A stretch of DNA of 24,081 nucleotides from positions 1 to 24,081 of the forward strand of contig JBECLA010000153.1 in assembly GCA_040235565.1 (NCBI GenBank). The letters are read 5' to 3'. The stretch comes from JAHEIJ01 sp040235565 (GTDB taxonomy: Bacteria; Pseudomonadota; Gammaproteobacteria; UBA6429; Thiohalophilaceae). A model generated the notes under the pieces. The model saw only the letters and a list, made by a program, of their open reading frames with translations, ran no database searches and was not told where the DNA came from. How positions within the stretch are numbered: position 1 is the first letter of the stretch; every line of letters begins with the position of its first letter. Below are positions 1-8,644 of this stretch, piece by piece. Both the position numbers and the translations under genes were made by a program.

Positions 1-3000
1 CCACTGCCGATTTCAATCTGGATGGCCATCTGGATCTGGCGATCCCGCAAATGGTCCTGCTTAACGATGGTAATGGCGGCTTTACCAGAGCTGCCAACAT
101 TGGCGCGGGTCCCGTTGCCGTGGGCGCGGCTGATTTTGACAGGGATGGCTGGCCTGACGTAGTCATTGTTAACGCCACACGGATTGATATCTGGCTGAAC
201 AATCGTGACGGCACATTCTCAGCCGGTGATTCATATCCGGAGTCCGGCAGCACTCTCTGGGGCGTCGACACCACCGATATGGATAACGATGGCAATCCCG
301 ATGTCACGGTTGCGGATGGCGCCACCGATCAGGTGTTTGTCTATCTGGGCGGCGGTGATGGCACACTGGCATTACCGCAAACCTTTACGACCGGCGATGA
401 TCCCAGGGATGTGATTGTGGGTAACTGGAATGCGGATGCTGATCCGGATATTGCCGCCCCTTATCGCAATGCGGGGCAAACACCTTTTGCTTCTGTGCTG
501 TTACAGCAGCCAACGATGGCAACACCACCGGCAGGTACCTTGCAGTTCAGTACGGCGAATTACAGTGGGCCGGAAAACACCGACGGGATCACCTTCGCCG
601 TAACCCGCATCGGGGGTACGGGAGGCACTGTTAGCGTGGATTATGCCACCACCGATGGTTCCGCCACCGCCAGTATCGATTACACAGCAACTATTGGCAC
701 CTTGACATTACTCGATGGTGAAACAAGTAACATTTTTTCCGTGCCACTTATTGATGACATCGATTACGAAGCTGACGAAACCTTTAGCGTTAACCTGAGT
801 AACAGCACGGGTGGTGCCACCCTGGGGACCGTATCCAGTGCAACTGCGACCATCATCGAAGATGATCCCGCACCACAGCCGGGGAGTCTGCAATTCGACA
901 ATAATAATTATTTCATCACCGAAAACGGGATAGCTGCCACTATCACCGTGACGCGTACCGGCGGCACTACCGGTCCGGTCAGTGTCGACTACACCACCAC
1001 TGATGGCAGCGCCACCGCCAGTACGGATTATATGGCTAGCAGCGGCACGCTTAATTTTGCCGATGGCGAGCTCAGTCAGACCTTTGATATCGAGATCCTC
1101 GATGATGCCATTTATGAAGGTGACGAGACCTTTACGGTTAGCCTGAGCAACCCGACCGGGGGAGCGGCACTGGGATCGCCAGGCAGTTCATCGGTGACGA
1201 TTACCGAAAATGAGCCGACTCCATCGGCCGGTAACCTGCAATTCGAATCTGCCACATATTCCGCAGCAGAAAACATAGCCGGGGGACTGGCAACCATCAC
1301 CGTGACGCGTACCGGTGGCAGCTTTGGTGCTGTCAGTGTGAGTTATGCCACCACGGATGGTGCCGCCACCGCCGGAGTGGATTACACTGCCACCAGTGGC
1401 GTGTTGAATTTTGCCGATGGCGAAACCAGCCGGTCATTCACCGTGGCGCTACTCAATGACAGTATCTACGAGGGCAATGAATCTTTTACCATCAGTCTGT
1501 CAAATGTCACGGGCGGCGCCACCTTGTCCAGTCCGTCTTCCACCGTGTTCACCATTACCGAAGATGATCCCGTCCCACCAGCCGGTAGTCTGCAATTCAG
1601 TGGTGCCACATATTCTGCGGCGGAGAACATAGCAGGAGGATTGGCGACTATCACGGTGACACGTACCGGTGGCAGCTTCGGCACCGTCAGTGTGAATTAT
1701 GCCACCACGGATGGCGCTGCTACAGCCGGAGCAGACTACACCGCCACCAGTGGTATCCTCAATTTTGCATCGGGTGAAATCAGCCAGACATTTACAATCC
1801 CGATACTGGATGACGCGATCTATGAAGGAAATGAAGATTTTTCGATTACCTTAACGAATGTGACAGGGGATGCAACACTCGGGACGCAAAGCAGTGCCGT
1901 CGTTACGATCAACGAAAATGATCCCGTGCCGTCATCCGGTAGTCTGCAATTCAGCGGCCCCAGCTACAGCGTGGCAGAAAACGGTGTCAATGCCACCATC
2001 ACCGTCACCCGCAGCGGCGGCAGCTTCGGCGCCGTCAGCGTCGACTATGCCACCAGCGACAATACAGCGACGGCAGGCAGTGATTACATGCTCTCCAGCG
2101 GGACGCTCGACTTTGCGGATGGCATGACCAATCAGATCATCACGGTGCCGATCCTTGATGATGCTAACTATGAAGGCGATGAAACCTTCAGCATCACTCT
2201 CAGCAATGTCTCGGGTGGGGCAACGCTGGGGGCGCAAACCAGTGCAAACATTACGATCAACGAAAATGATCCCGTTCCCCAATCCGGCAGCCTGCAGTTC
2301 AGCGGTGCCAGTTACAGCGTGGCTGAAAACGGCATCAACGCCACCATCACGGTGACGCGCAGCGGTGGCAGCTTCGGCGCCGTCAGCGTCAACTATACCA
2401 CCGTGGACGGCACCGCCACGGCCAGCACCGATTACACCGCCACCAGCGGTACCGTGAGCTTTGCCGATGGGGACGCCACCAGCCAGAGTTTCACCGTCGC
2501 CATCCTCGACGACGCCGACTACGAAGGCGACGAAACGTTTACGGTCACCCTGAGTAACGTCACCGGGGGCGCTTCCCTGGGGGCCCAAACTACTGCCCAG
2601 ATCGCCATCAGTGACGATGATCCACCACCGCCGGCCGGCAGTTTGCAGTTCAGTGGCGCCAGTTACAGTGTGGCTGAAAACGGCATCAACGCCACCATCA
2701 CGGTGACGCGTACCGGCGGCAGCTTCGGCGCCGTCAGCGTCAACTATGCCACAGTGGACGGCACCGCCACGGCCAGCACGGATTACACCGCCACCAGCGG
2801 CACGCTGAGCTTTGCCGATGGGGACGCCAGCAGCCAGAGTTTCACCGTTGCCATCCTTGATGACGCCGACTACGAAGGCGACGAGGCCTTTACGGTCACC
2901 CTGAGTAACGTCACCGGCGGGGCAAGTCTGGGGGCACAAACCAGCGCCCGGATCAGTATCAGTGACGATGACCCGCCACCGCCGGCCGGCAGCCTGCAGT

Positions 3001-4715
3001 TCAGCAACCCCAGTTACAGCGTGGCTGAAAACGGCATCAACGCCACCATCACGGTGACGCGCACGGGCGGCAGCTTCGGCGCCGTCAGCGTCGACTATGC
3101 CACCGTGGACGGCACCGCCACGGCCAGTACCGATTACACCGCCACCAGCGGCACGCTGAGCTTTGCCGATGGCGACACCACCAGCCAGAGTTTCACCGTT
3201 GCGATCCTCGACGACGCCGACTATGAAGGCGACGAGGCCTTTACGGTCAGCCTGAGTAACGTCACCGGTGGTGCTTCCCCGGGGGCGCAAACCACTGCCC
3301 AGATCAGCATCAGTGATAATGATTCCCCGCCACCGGCCGGCAGCCTGCAGTTCAGCGGTGCCAGTTACAGCGTGGCTGAAAACGGGGTGAACGCCACCAT
3401 CACGGTAACGCGCACCGGCGGCAGCTTTGGCGCCGTCAGCGTCGACTATGCCACCAGCGACGATACAGCCACGGCAGGCAGCGATTACACGCTCACCAGC
3501 GGAACGCTCGACCTTGCCGACGGCGTGACAAGCCAGATCATTACCGTGCCGATCCTTGATGATGGTATCTACGAAGGAAATGAAACCTTTAACATTACTC
3601 TGAGTCATGTCACCGGTGGCGCTTCCCTGGGGACGCAAACCAGCGCCAGGATCAGCATCAGTGATAATGATCCGCCACCACCAGCCGGCAGCCTGCAGTT
3701 CAGTGGAGCCACCTATGCCATAACCGAAAATGATCCCGCTGGCATGATCACCATTACGGTAACGCGCACCGGGGGCAGCTTCGGGAATGTCAATGTCGAC
3801 TATGCCACGGCTGATGGCAGTGCAATCGCCGGGGTCGATTATACGGCGGTAACCGGAACGTTGAACTTTGCTAACGGTGAACTGAGCCAGACCTTTATGG
3901 TACCCGTGCTGGATGACGCCACTTATGAAGGGGCTGAAACTTTCACTCTTCAGTTGAGCAATGCCGCTAATGGCGCAAACCTCGGTACGCCAATCACGGC
4001 CACCGTAACAATTTCAGATGACGATCCTGTTCCTCAACCGGGGACATTTAATTTCAGCAGCAGCAACTACCGGATTGCAGAAAATAGTGGTTCAATTACG
4101 ATTTCAGTAAATCGCAATAGTGGATTTGACGGCAGCGTGAGTGTTGACTACACCATCACAGACGGAAGCGCCAGCAACGGGACAGACTTCTCTGCAACTG
4201 ATGGCACATTGAATTTTGCCGATGGTGATAGCCAACAATCATTCTTGATAAGTATTCTGGATAACAATGACTTCTCGACGAATAAATCCTTTAACCTTGA
4301 ATTAAGCAATCCCACTGGTGGCGCCATACTGGGTCTTCAGGCAACATCACAAGTTACAATAGTCGAAAATGAAGCCGCTCCCACTCAAACGACAAGTGAT
4401 GGAGGAAAATGCTTTATTGCCACAGCAGCCTATGGGAGTTATTTGGCACCAGAGGTGATGGTATTACGGCATTTTCGCGACAAGTACATGTTGACCAATG
4501 AGACAGGCACCATGCTTGTCGAGCTTTACTATCGAACTTCACCACCAATGGCTGATTATATTCGTAGCCATGATAACCTGAGGGCCTTAACGCGATTACT
4601 TCTAACCCCGATTGTCATCGCAGTCAAATATCCGGCATATGCCACATTCACTTTGATTTATATTATTATGTTGTCCTGGTATCGAATTGTATTGCGGAAG
4701 AGGGTGATTATTTAA
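1..4715 (+). CDS. Calx-beta repeat surface protein with FG-GAP repeats and CFI-box C-terminus (5' partial)
   Basis: The reading frame is already open at base 3 and encodes FG-GAP/VCBS sequence before the first ATG (51), so the gene is cut by the window edge. The first ~170 residues hold about four FG-GAP/VCBS motifs with Ca-binding-type loops (ADFDRDGWPD, TDMDNDGNPD). Eleven Calx-beta domains of 116-118 aa follow, with signatures such as VDYATVDGTATA..DYTA and ILDD..YEGDE. A CFI-box domain starts at nt 4410 (CFIATAAYGS), followed by conserved LRHFRD and YYRTSPP-type sequence. The protein ends in a hydrophobic stretch and basic RKR, which looks like a membrane anchor. Known for the families: Calx-beta and FG-GAP domains occur in large exported adhesins and bind calcium. 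Inference: a long surface or adhesion protein tethered by its C-terminus. The signal peptide would lie upstream of the window. Confidence 0.9.
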   Translation, partial: TADFNLDGHLDLAIPQMVLLNDGNGGFTRAANIGAGPVAVGAADFDRDGWPDVVIVNATRIDIWLNNRDGTFSAGDSYPESGSTLWGVDTTDMDNDGNPDVTVADGATDQVFVYLGGGDGTLALPQTFTTGDDPRDVIVGNWNADADPDIAAPYRNAGQTPFASVLLQQPTMATPPAGTLQFSTANYSGPENTDGITFAVTRIGGTGGTVSVDYATTDGSATASIDYTATIGTLTLLDGETSNIFSVPLIDDIDYEADETFSVNLSNSTGGATLGTVSSATATIIEDDPAPQPGSLQFDNNNYFITENGIAATITVTRTGGTTGPVSVDYTTTDGSATASTDYMASSGTLNFADGELSQTFDIEILDDAIYEGDETFTVSLSNPTGGAALGSPGSSSVTITENEPTPSAGNLQFESATYSAAENIAGGLATITVTRTGGSFGAVSVSYATTDGAATAGVDYTATSGVLNFADGETSRSFTVALLNDSIYEGNESFTISLSNVTGGATLSSPSSTVFTITEDDPVPPAGSLQFSGATYSAAENIAGGLATITVTRTGGSFGTVSVNYATTDGAATAGADYTATSGILNFASGEISQTFTIPILDDAIYEGNEDFSITLTNVTGDATLGTQSSAVVTINENDPVPSSGSLQFSGPSYSVAENGVNATITVTRSGGSFGAVSVDYATSDNTATAGSDYMLSSGTLDFADGMTNQIITVPILDDANYEGDETFSITLSNVSGGATLGAQTSANITINENDPVPQSGSLQFSGASYSVAENGINATITVTRSGGSFGAVSVNYTTVDGTATASTDYTATSGTVSFADGDATSQSFTVAILDDADYEGDETFTVTLSNVTGGASLGAQTTAQIAISDDDPPPPAGSLQFSGASYSVAENGINATITVTRTGGSFGAVSVNYATVDGTATASTDYTATSGTLSFADGDASSQSFTVAILDDADYEGDEAFTVTLSNVTGGASLGAQTSARISISDDDPPPPAGSLQFSNPSYSVAENGINATITVTRTGGSFGAVSVDYATVDGTATASTDYTATSGTLSFADGDTTSQSFTVAILDDADYEGDEAFTVSLSNVTGGASPGAQTTAQISISDNDSPPPAGSLQFSGASYSVAENGVNATITVTRTGGSFGAVSVDYATSDDTATAGSDYTLTSGTLDLADGVTSQIITVPILDDGIYEGNETFNITLSHVTGGASLGTQTSARISISDNDPPPPAGSLQFSGATYAITENDPAGMITITVTRTGGSFGNVNVDYATADGSAIAGVDYTAVTGTLNFANGELSQTFMVPVLDDATYEGAETFTLQLSNAANGANLGTPITATVTISDDDPVPQPGTFNFSSSNYRIAENSGSITISVNRNSGFDGSVSVDYTITDGSASNGTDFSATDGTLNFADGDSQQSFLISILDNNDFSTNKSFNLELSNPTGGAILGLQATSQVTIVENEAAPTQTTSDGGKCFIATAAYGSYLAPEVMVLRHFRDKYMLTNETGTMLVELYYRTSPPMADYIRSHDNLRALTRLLLTPIVIAVKYPAYATFTLIYIIMLSWYRIVLRKRVII
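534..4376 (+). repeat. Array of eleven tandem Calx-beta coding repeats (348-354 bp each)
   Basis: Repeat units start at the codon for Gly of the G(S/T/N)LQF-type motif: 534, 882, 1230, 1584, 1938, 2286, 2637, 2988, 3339, 3687 and 4041. Units 6, 7 and 8 are nearly identical in DNA over long runs. Units 5 and 9 share a different central segment (ATSD.TATAGSDY and SQIITVPILDD-type). Units 3 and 4 share AENIAGGLATITVTRTGG. Units 10 and 11 are the most diverged. The array is an evident substrate for recombination or gene conversion, so the true copy number may vary between strains or assemblies. Confidence 0.92.
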
Positions 4716-4763
4716 GATCCCGACATGCAACTTTTTTCCATCTATATTCATGTCAGGCCGGAT

Positions 4764-6119
4764 TCAACAAGGCCATTCGGCTATCATGACTGTTCCGCCA
4801 TGTTGATTACTCTGGATTTTAAAACTTCCTCCCGTCAGCAGAATCCTTTCTTTAATGGTAGTTAAGCCTATGTCCTTACCCGTATTCACCTCATCATTTG
4901 CGGCATGATAGGCGACCGCATTATCTTCCAGCGTCAGTGAAAGAATATTATCCAACCTTGACACCGTGATAGATACATCATTTGCTGCCCCCTGTTTGGC
5001 GATATTTTCCAGCCCTTCCTTTATGACGCGATAAATAATTGTCTTTAATGGTATTGGAATATTGTCTTCTTTGACTTTTATCCTGGTTTCAAGATGAATA
5101 TTTGTATAGATTGACTTGAACTCATTGCACAGCCAGTCGATCGTCTTTATCAAACCAAATTCGTCCAGCGTTGTTGGACGTAATTCCATGGCCATGGTTC
5201 GCACTTCCTGAATGGCGTCCTGGAGGATGTGGATAGTTTTCTCAAGCGGCCCCAGATCGAGATGCGATTCATTAGCCGACTGAATACGGCTTGCTTTCTC
5301 AAGAAATAGTTTTGCCGCACCCAGCGTTTGCGCAAGTCCTTCATGTAACTCATTGGATATCCGTTTTCTTTCATTCTCATCGGCATTCAGTAATTGTGCG
5401 GACAATAACTCCAGGGTCCTGGATCGTTCAGCAAGGAGTTGTTGTTGAGAGGTAATAGTGCTTGCTGTTCTACTTACGAAATAAACCTGAAATATATATA
5501 ACGCTAACATGATCAAGCTCACGCCGAGTATCACAATAATCGTATTGTGTTCAGCATGCTGAACCATCGCGGAGACATCGGTATATACTTCAAATACGCC
5601 CAGTACTGTGGCGACATTATTCTTTCGGATCGGGATATACGTCTCGATCAAATTATCATGCTCAGACGCTTTACTAAAAATACTGAGACTACCCCGATAA
5701 TAAAGTTTACTGGCAACGCGCCCGTTCATCGCAGCCAGGTATCGCTCGTTGGTTTTTTCGTCATGACCACTGAAATAGGGTGAAGTAGAGTGCACCACTA
5801 TGCCATTTTGATTGTAGACGTTGATACGAGTTATCTTGGCATCTTTTAATGTTTCATTGAGCGCCAGTTTAAGGGAGGCTGGAATAGGGGATAGCTGCTG
5901 TCTGTTGTTATCGACCGTCTTCACGGTTTCAAGATATTCAATCAACTCTTCTTTTACGGCATTTAATGCAGTTTGTGCTGTGGCCAGATTACTATGCTCT
6001 CCAATGGTTATAATTTCACTTTCGAACATTTGTCTGTAGAACAGAGTCAGCATCAGTACTGCGATTACCGTACCGATCAGTGCAGCAATTGAAAAATATT
6101 GTTTTAAATTAAGGGCCAT
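4764..6119 (-). CDS. Membrane sensor histidine kinase, HisKA_3 (NarX/DegS-type)
   Basis: A 451-aa protein with TM1 near residues 10-28, an extracytoplasmic sensor region to about 190 that looks Cache/PAS-like (NVYNQNGIVVHSTSP, then ETYIPI), and TM2 near 192-214. The HisKA_3 dimerisation helix follows, with phospho-acceptor H259 in ELHEGLAQTL, then the LRPTTLDEFGL motif at 313-323. The HATPase domain has the N-box (E368, N372) and a G2-type IGLTTIKER near 417-425. The G1 box, normally DNGxG, reads DNAVA (399-403). Family knowledge: it autophosphorylates and passes phosphate to a NarL/LuxR-type regulator, but none is adjacent. It converges with the Calx-beta gene. No strong ribosome binding site precedes the ATG. 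The kinase assignment is firm; the signal is unknown. Confidence 0.9.
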   Translation of the reverse strand: MALNLKQYFSIAALIGTVIAVLMLTLFYRQMFESEIITIGEHSNLATAQTALNAVKEELIEYLETVKTVDNNRQQLSPIPASLKLALNETLKDAKITRINVYNQNGIVVHSTSPYFSGHDEKTNERYLAAMNGRVASKLYYRGSLSIFSKASEHDNLIETYIPIRKNNVATVLGVFEVYTDVSAMVQHAEHNTIIVILGVSLIMLALYIFQVYFVSRTASTITSQQQLLAERSRTLELLSAQLLNADENERKRISNELHEGLAQTLGAAKLFLEKASRIQSANESHLDLGPLEKTIHILQDAIQEVRTMAMELRPTTLDEFGLIKTIDWLCNEFKSIYTNIHLETRIKVKEDNIPIPLKTIIYRVIKEGLENIAKQGAANDVSITVSRLDNILSLTLEDNAVAYHAANDEVNTGKDIGLTTIKERILLTGGSFKIQSNQHGGTVMIAEWPC

Positions 6120-6183
6120 TTATTATTCTGCTATATCGGTTATTTCACCTAACAATGCGCACAACCATGAGACAAGCAAGAGG

Positions 6184-6201
6184 CCACTACTCGAGCAGTG
6201 G
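6184..6201 (-). promoter_or_regulatory. Candidate operator dyad upstream of the sensor kinase
   Basis: CCACTACTCGAGCAGTGG is self-complementary at 8 of 9 paired positions. It lies 65 bp upstream of the kinase ATG and directly downstream, on the minus strand, of AT-rich sequence (TATTATTTTATAC) that could serve as a -10. It could be a repressor site or a leader hairpin. No known regulator consensus is recognised. Confidence 0.3.
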
Positions 6202-6586
6202 TCGTATAAAATAATAGTAGACCTGTTATTGCCTTAATACATTATTATTCTTGTTAAGTATTTCAATTCGCTAAATATATCTATATATATAGAATGATGT
6301 TGCTATGACCCATAATAAACTATGTTATAAGGTTCCTGAATTTAGGTATCTGTTATAACTTCTTGTAATAACACAAAAAGTATCTACCTGGATCACAACG
6401 AAATGCACTCAAACAGATCGTGAATTGGGTTAAAACTCCCAAATCTTTTGCTATTTGATAGTTAATTGTGTTTCTGTGGTGACGTATATCTTTTACTACC
6501 GTAAACAATTAACTCAATGAGTCATGACTCTTTGTGCCACTGATATTAAAAAAGTGAGTGGACTTCAGCTCGATATAGCGTTTTTT

Positions 6587-6631
6587 GCAGCCAATCCCGG
6601 ACAATGAAACAAAATGTCCGGGATTGGTTGC
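6587..6631 (-). terminator. Hairpin after the OsmC-like gene, possible terminator
   Basis: A perfect 13-bp inverted repeat (arms 6591-6603 and 6615-6627, starting CCAATCCCGG) has an 11-nt loop and can be extended by three or four weaker pairs. It lies about 12-16 bp beyond the OsmC stop. On the minus strand it is followed by A-rich rather than T-rich sequence, so it is not a textbook intrinsic terminator. It may still end or stabilise the transcript. Confidence 0.45.
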
Positions 6632-6642
6632 CTTGCCTGACA

Positions 6643-7230
6643 CTACTTTGCCTCCACCTGGATATCGACGTTCGCACCCTGAGTGATGGTATTCAACACC
6701 GGTGAAAATGCCGTCAGGCGCTTGAGCCGCTCCAGGTTCTCCACATCGGTCTTGACCTTGAACTTGATGCGAATGTCGGTATAACCCTTGGGCACGTCTT
6801 CCGACAGACCCAGGAAACCCTGCAGGTCAATGTCACCTTCAAGTTGCGATTCCAGTGCCTCGATCCGGATGCCTCGTACCGCGGCATGGGCGACCATGCT
6901 GGTCGTCACACAGGCCGCCAGGGCATTCAGCAGGTGCTCGACCGGGTTGGCGCCATCATCGTTGCCCGCCAGGATCGGGGGCTCGTCCGCATGCAGTTCA
7001 AAGGTCTGCTTGTGGGCAATTTCCTGTTTGGCACCATAAAAACCGCTCACGGTCGTGCAGTTATGATTTCCGCCCAGCCAGGTGTTACTGGCGCGAAACC
7101 GGCACTTACCCAGTTCCGGATCCTCATCAATGGCCTGAACGGTTCCCTGCAGGACTTCCAGATCGATGCCGTTGACGAACAGACCCTGTTCACGCTGTGC
7201 ATCGGGTTCACTTGTCATTTGCTTACTCAT
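6643..7230 (-). CDS. OsmC-family protein (peroxide/electrophile defence)
   Basis: A 195-aa cytoplasmic protein with the OsmC signature DEPPILAG...NPVEHLLNALAACVTT, giving E98 and the nucleophilic C107. The position of the second (resolving) cysteine of classical OsmC/Ohr is Ser176 in FSPVLNTI, as in a broad subfamily of OsmC-like proteins, so it probably does not form the canonical intramolecular disulfide. The start is supported by AGGAG seven bases before ATG. Family knowledge: OsmC/Ohr proteins reduce organic hydroperoxides with dithiols. It is divergent from a GlxA-type regulator across 161 bp, which suggests that regulator controls it. The exact substrate is unknown. Confidence 0.9.
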   Translation of the reverse strand: MSKQMTSEPDAQREQGLFVNGIDLEVLQGTVQAIDEDPELGKCRFRASNTWLGGNHNCTTVSGFYGAKQEIAHKQTFELHADEPPILAGNDDGANPVEHLLNALAACVTTSMVAHAAVRGIRIEALESQLEGDIDLQGFLGLSEDVPKGYTDIRIKFKVKTDVENLERLKRLTAFSPVLNTITQGANVDIQVEAK

Positions 7231-7320
7231 TGTCTTTCTCCTCGATAGTTATTGGCTACTTTGAGTTGGTCGCCAGCAGGAACAACCACACTGCTGACGA
7301 CGTGAGACACACAATAGGCC

Positions 7321-7378
7321 TTGACAAGCGATTCCATAAGATGGATTTTTGCCACTAACAGGGCATTCGTGCCACCAA
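7321..7378 (+). promoter_or_regulatory. Candidate glxA-type promoter with 20-bp-spaced direct repeat
   Basis: A perfect -35 TTGACA lies at 7321-7326, with a weak -10 (GATTTT, 7344-7349) 17 bp later. Downstream, TGCCACTAA (7350-7358) and TGCCACCAA (7370-7378) form a direct repeat exactly 20 bp apart. AraC-family regulators typically bind direct repeats about two helical turns apart. The location between promoter and start codon suits autoregulation, and the same 161-bp region must also drive the OsmC gene. The site is inferred. Confidence 0.35.
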
Positions 7379-7391
7379 TGGAGAAGCGGGC

Positions 7392-8426
7392 ATGGCAAAC
7401 AGCAAGCAAACCCCGGTCGAGGTGCTGATCGTTGCGGTCCCGGAGACGGCGGGATCCGCCTTGTACGGCATGGTCGACGTGCTCTCGGCGGCGGGGAATA
7501 TCTGGCAAAACCTGGTCAAAACCGAACCGGAACAGACCCTGTTCCGGGTCCGCATCGTCGGGCAAAGCCGGGAGGCGTTTACCTGTGGCAACGGCATTCC
7601 GGTCACACCGGACTGCGCGATCATCGAAGACCTGAAACCGGCTATCCTGATCCTGCCGGAGCTCTGGCTGGGTCCCGACGAGAGCATCCACGGACGCTAT
7701 CCGGAATTGATGGCCTGGATCCGCCAGATATACAAGCAAGGGACAACCCTGTATTCCGCCTGTTCGGGTGCCGTCATGCTGGCGGAAACCGGCTTACTCG
7801 ATGGCTGTGAGGCCACCTCTCATTGGGGTTACCAGGATTTATTTCGACACCAATATCCGAAAGTGCGCTTTCAACCGGAACCGAATCTGGTGTTCGCCGA
7901 TACCGAAGGTCGGATCGTGACCGCAGGAGGGACGACGTCCTGGCACGATCTCGCCATCCATATCATCTCCCGCCATGGCACACCCGGTGAAGCACTGCGC
8001 ATTGCCAAGGTGTATCTGCTGAAATGGCACGGGGAGGGCCAGCTTCCATACGCCACACTGGTGCGTAAAAGCCCCCATGCCGATTCGGTAGTACGCAAAT
8101 GCGAGGAATGGCTGACTGAACATTTTCGAAAAAATGATGCCGTTAAACAGGTCGTCGAACTTAGCCATGTCCCTGAACGCACGCTAAAGCGACGCTTCAA
8201 GACCGCGACAGGGGCCACGCTGATCGATTACGTGCAGAACTTGCGTATCGAAGCGGCGAAGCACTTGCTGGAATCCGGCCAGGAGCCGGTCGATGAAATC
8301 AGTGTCGCGGCAGGTTACGAGGACCCGTCGTTTTTTCGACGCCTGTTTAAACGTCGTACCGGCCTGACTCCCAGCCAATACCGTCGCATGTTCCAGCCGA
8401 TAGTCGACGTAAAACCTTCAGTCTGA
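7392..8426 (+). CDS. GlxA-family AraC-type transcriptional regulator (DJ-1/PfpI + AraC HTH)
   Basis: A 344-aa protein. Residues ~8-190 form a DJ-1/PfpI-like domain with the nucleophile-elbow sequence YSACSGAVMLAETGLLDG (C124) and ATSHWGYQDLF. Residues ~230-335 are an AraC double helix-turn-helix with VPERTLKRRFKTATG and EISVAAGYEDPSFFRRLFKRRTGLTPSQYRR. Length and order match the GlxA family. The ATG has GGAG upstream. GlxA-type regulators often sense small molecules through the DJ-1-like domain. Keeping a cysteine at the elbow, together with the divergent OsmC gene, suggests a response to electrophiles or peroxides (inference). Confidence 0.92.
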   Translation: MANSKQTPVEVLIVAVPETAGSALYGMVDVLSAAGNIWQNLVKTEPEQTLFRVRIVGQSREAFTCGNGIPVTPDCAIIEDLKPAILILPELWLGPDESIHGRYPELMAWIRQIYKQGTTLYSACSGAVMLAETGLLDGCEATSHWGYQDLFRHQYPKVRFQPEPNLVFADTEGRIVTAGGTTSWHDLAIHIISRHGTPGEALRIAKVYLLKWHGEGQLPYATLVRKSPHADSVVRKCEEWLTEHFRKNDAVKQVVELSHVPERTLKRRFKTATGATLIDYVQNLRIEAAKHLLESGQEPVDEISVAAGYEDPSFFRRLFKRRTGLTPSQYRRMFQPIVDVKPSV

Positions 8427-8644
8427 GTAGCACAATAATTTATTATCTGCCTGTAACAGATACTGGCATAGGGTCATTACTCTCACACAGACTGATTGAT
8501 TATTCTGATGGGCGTAACTATCATAAATTCAATACCTGGTTCTTGTTGTAGCGCCATGCACTAAAATCCGTCGCTTGATACCTGTAATGAGAGCCGGCCT
8601 GGAAGCTGGTATTACCTGATAAGAATAAAAAGGAGTTTATCGCC

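Larger units (their letters stand above)
6120..6642. other. AT-rich intergenic region between kinase and OsmC genes
   Basis: These 523 bp hold no credible gene. The part next to the kinase start should contain its promoter. It holds an 18-bp imperfect dyad (6184-6201). A perfect 12-bp palindrome, GAGTCATGACTC, lies at 6519-6530. A long hairpin lies at 6587-6631 just beyond the OsmC stop. The middle is AT-rich with several TATA-like strings, and no single promoter can be picked with confidence. Confidence 0.6.

Noticed and set aside
1932..3638. 568-aa open frame antisense to the Calx-beta repeats
   Set aside because: It spans exactly the most GC-rich, near-identical repeat units and is itself repetitive. 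It is a by-product of periodic codon use on the opposite strand, with no ribosome binding site or recognisable domain.
4722..4754. Terminator between the convergent Calx-beta and kinase genes
   Set aside because: GACATG and CATGTC pair, but the loop is 21 nt and no T-run follows the stem.
6522..6541. Sigma-54 promoter on the minus strand (TGGCAC)
   Set aside because: TGGCAC is present but no TTGC element follows at the right distance.
6844..7248. Open frames on the plus strand across the OsmC-like gene
   Set aside because: They are antisense shadows of a well-supported OsmC family gene with a good ribosome binding site.
8444..8462. Terminator after the glxA-type gene
   Set aside because: TATCTG/CAGATA gives only a 6-bp AT-rich stem without a following T-run.
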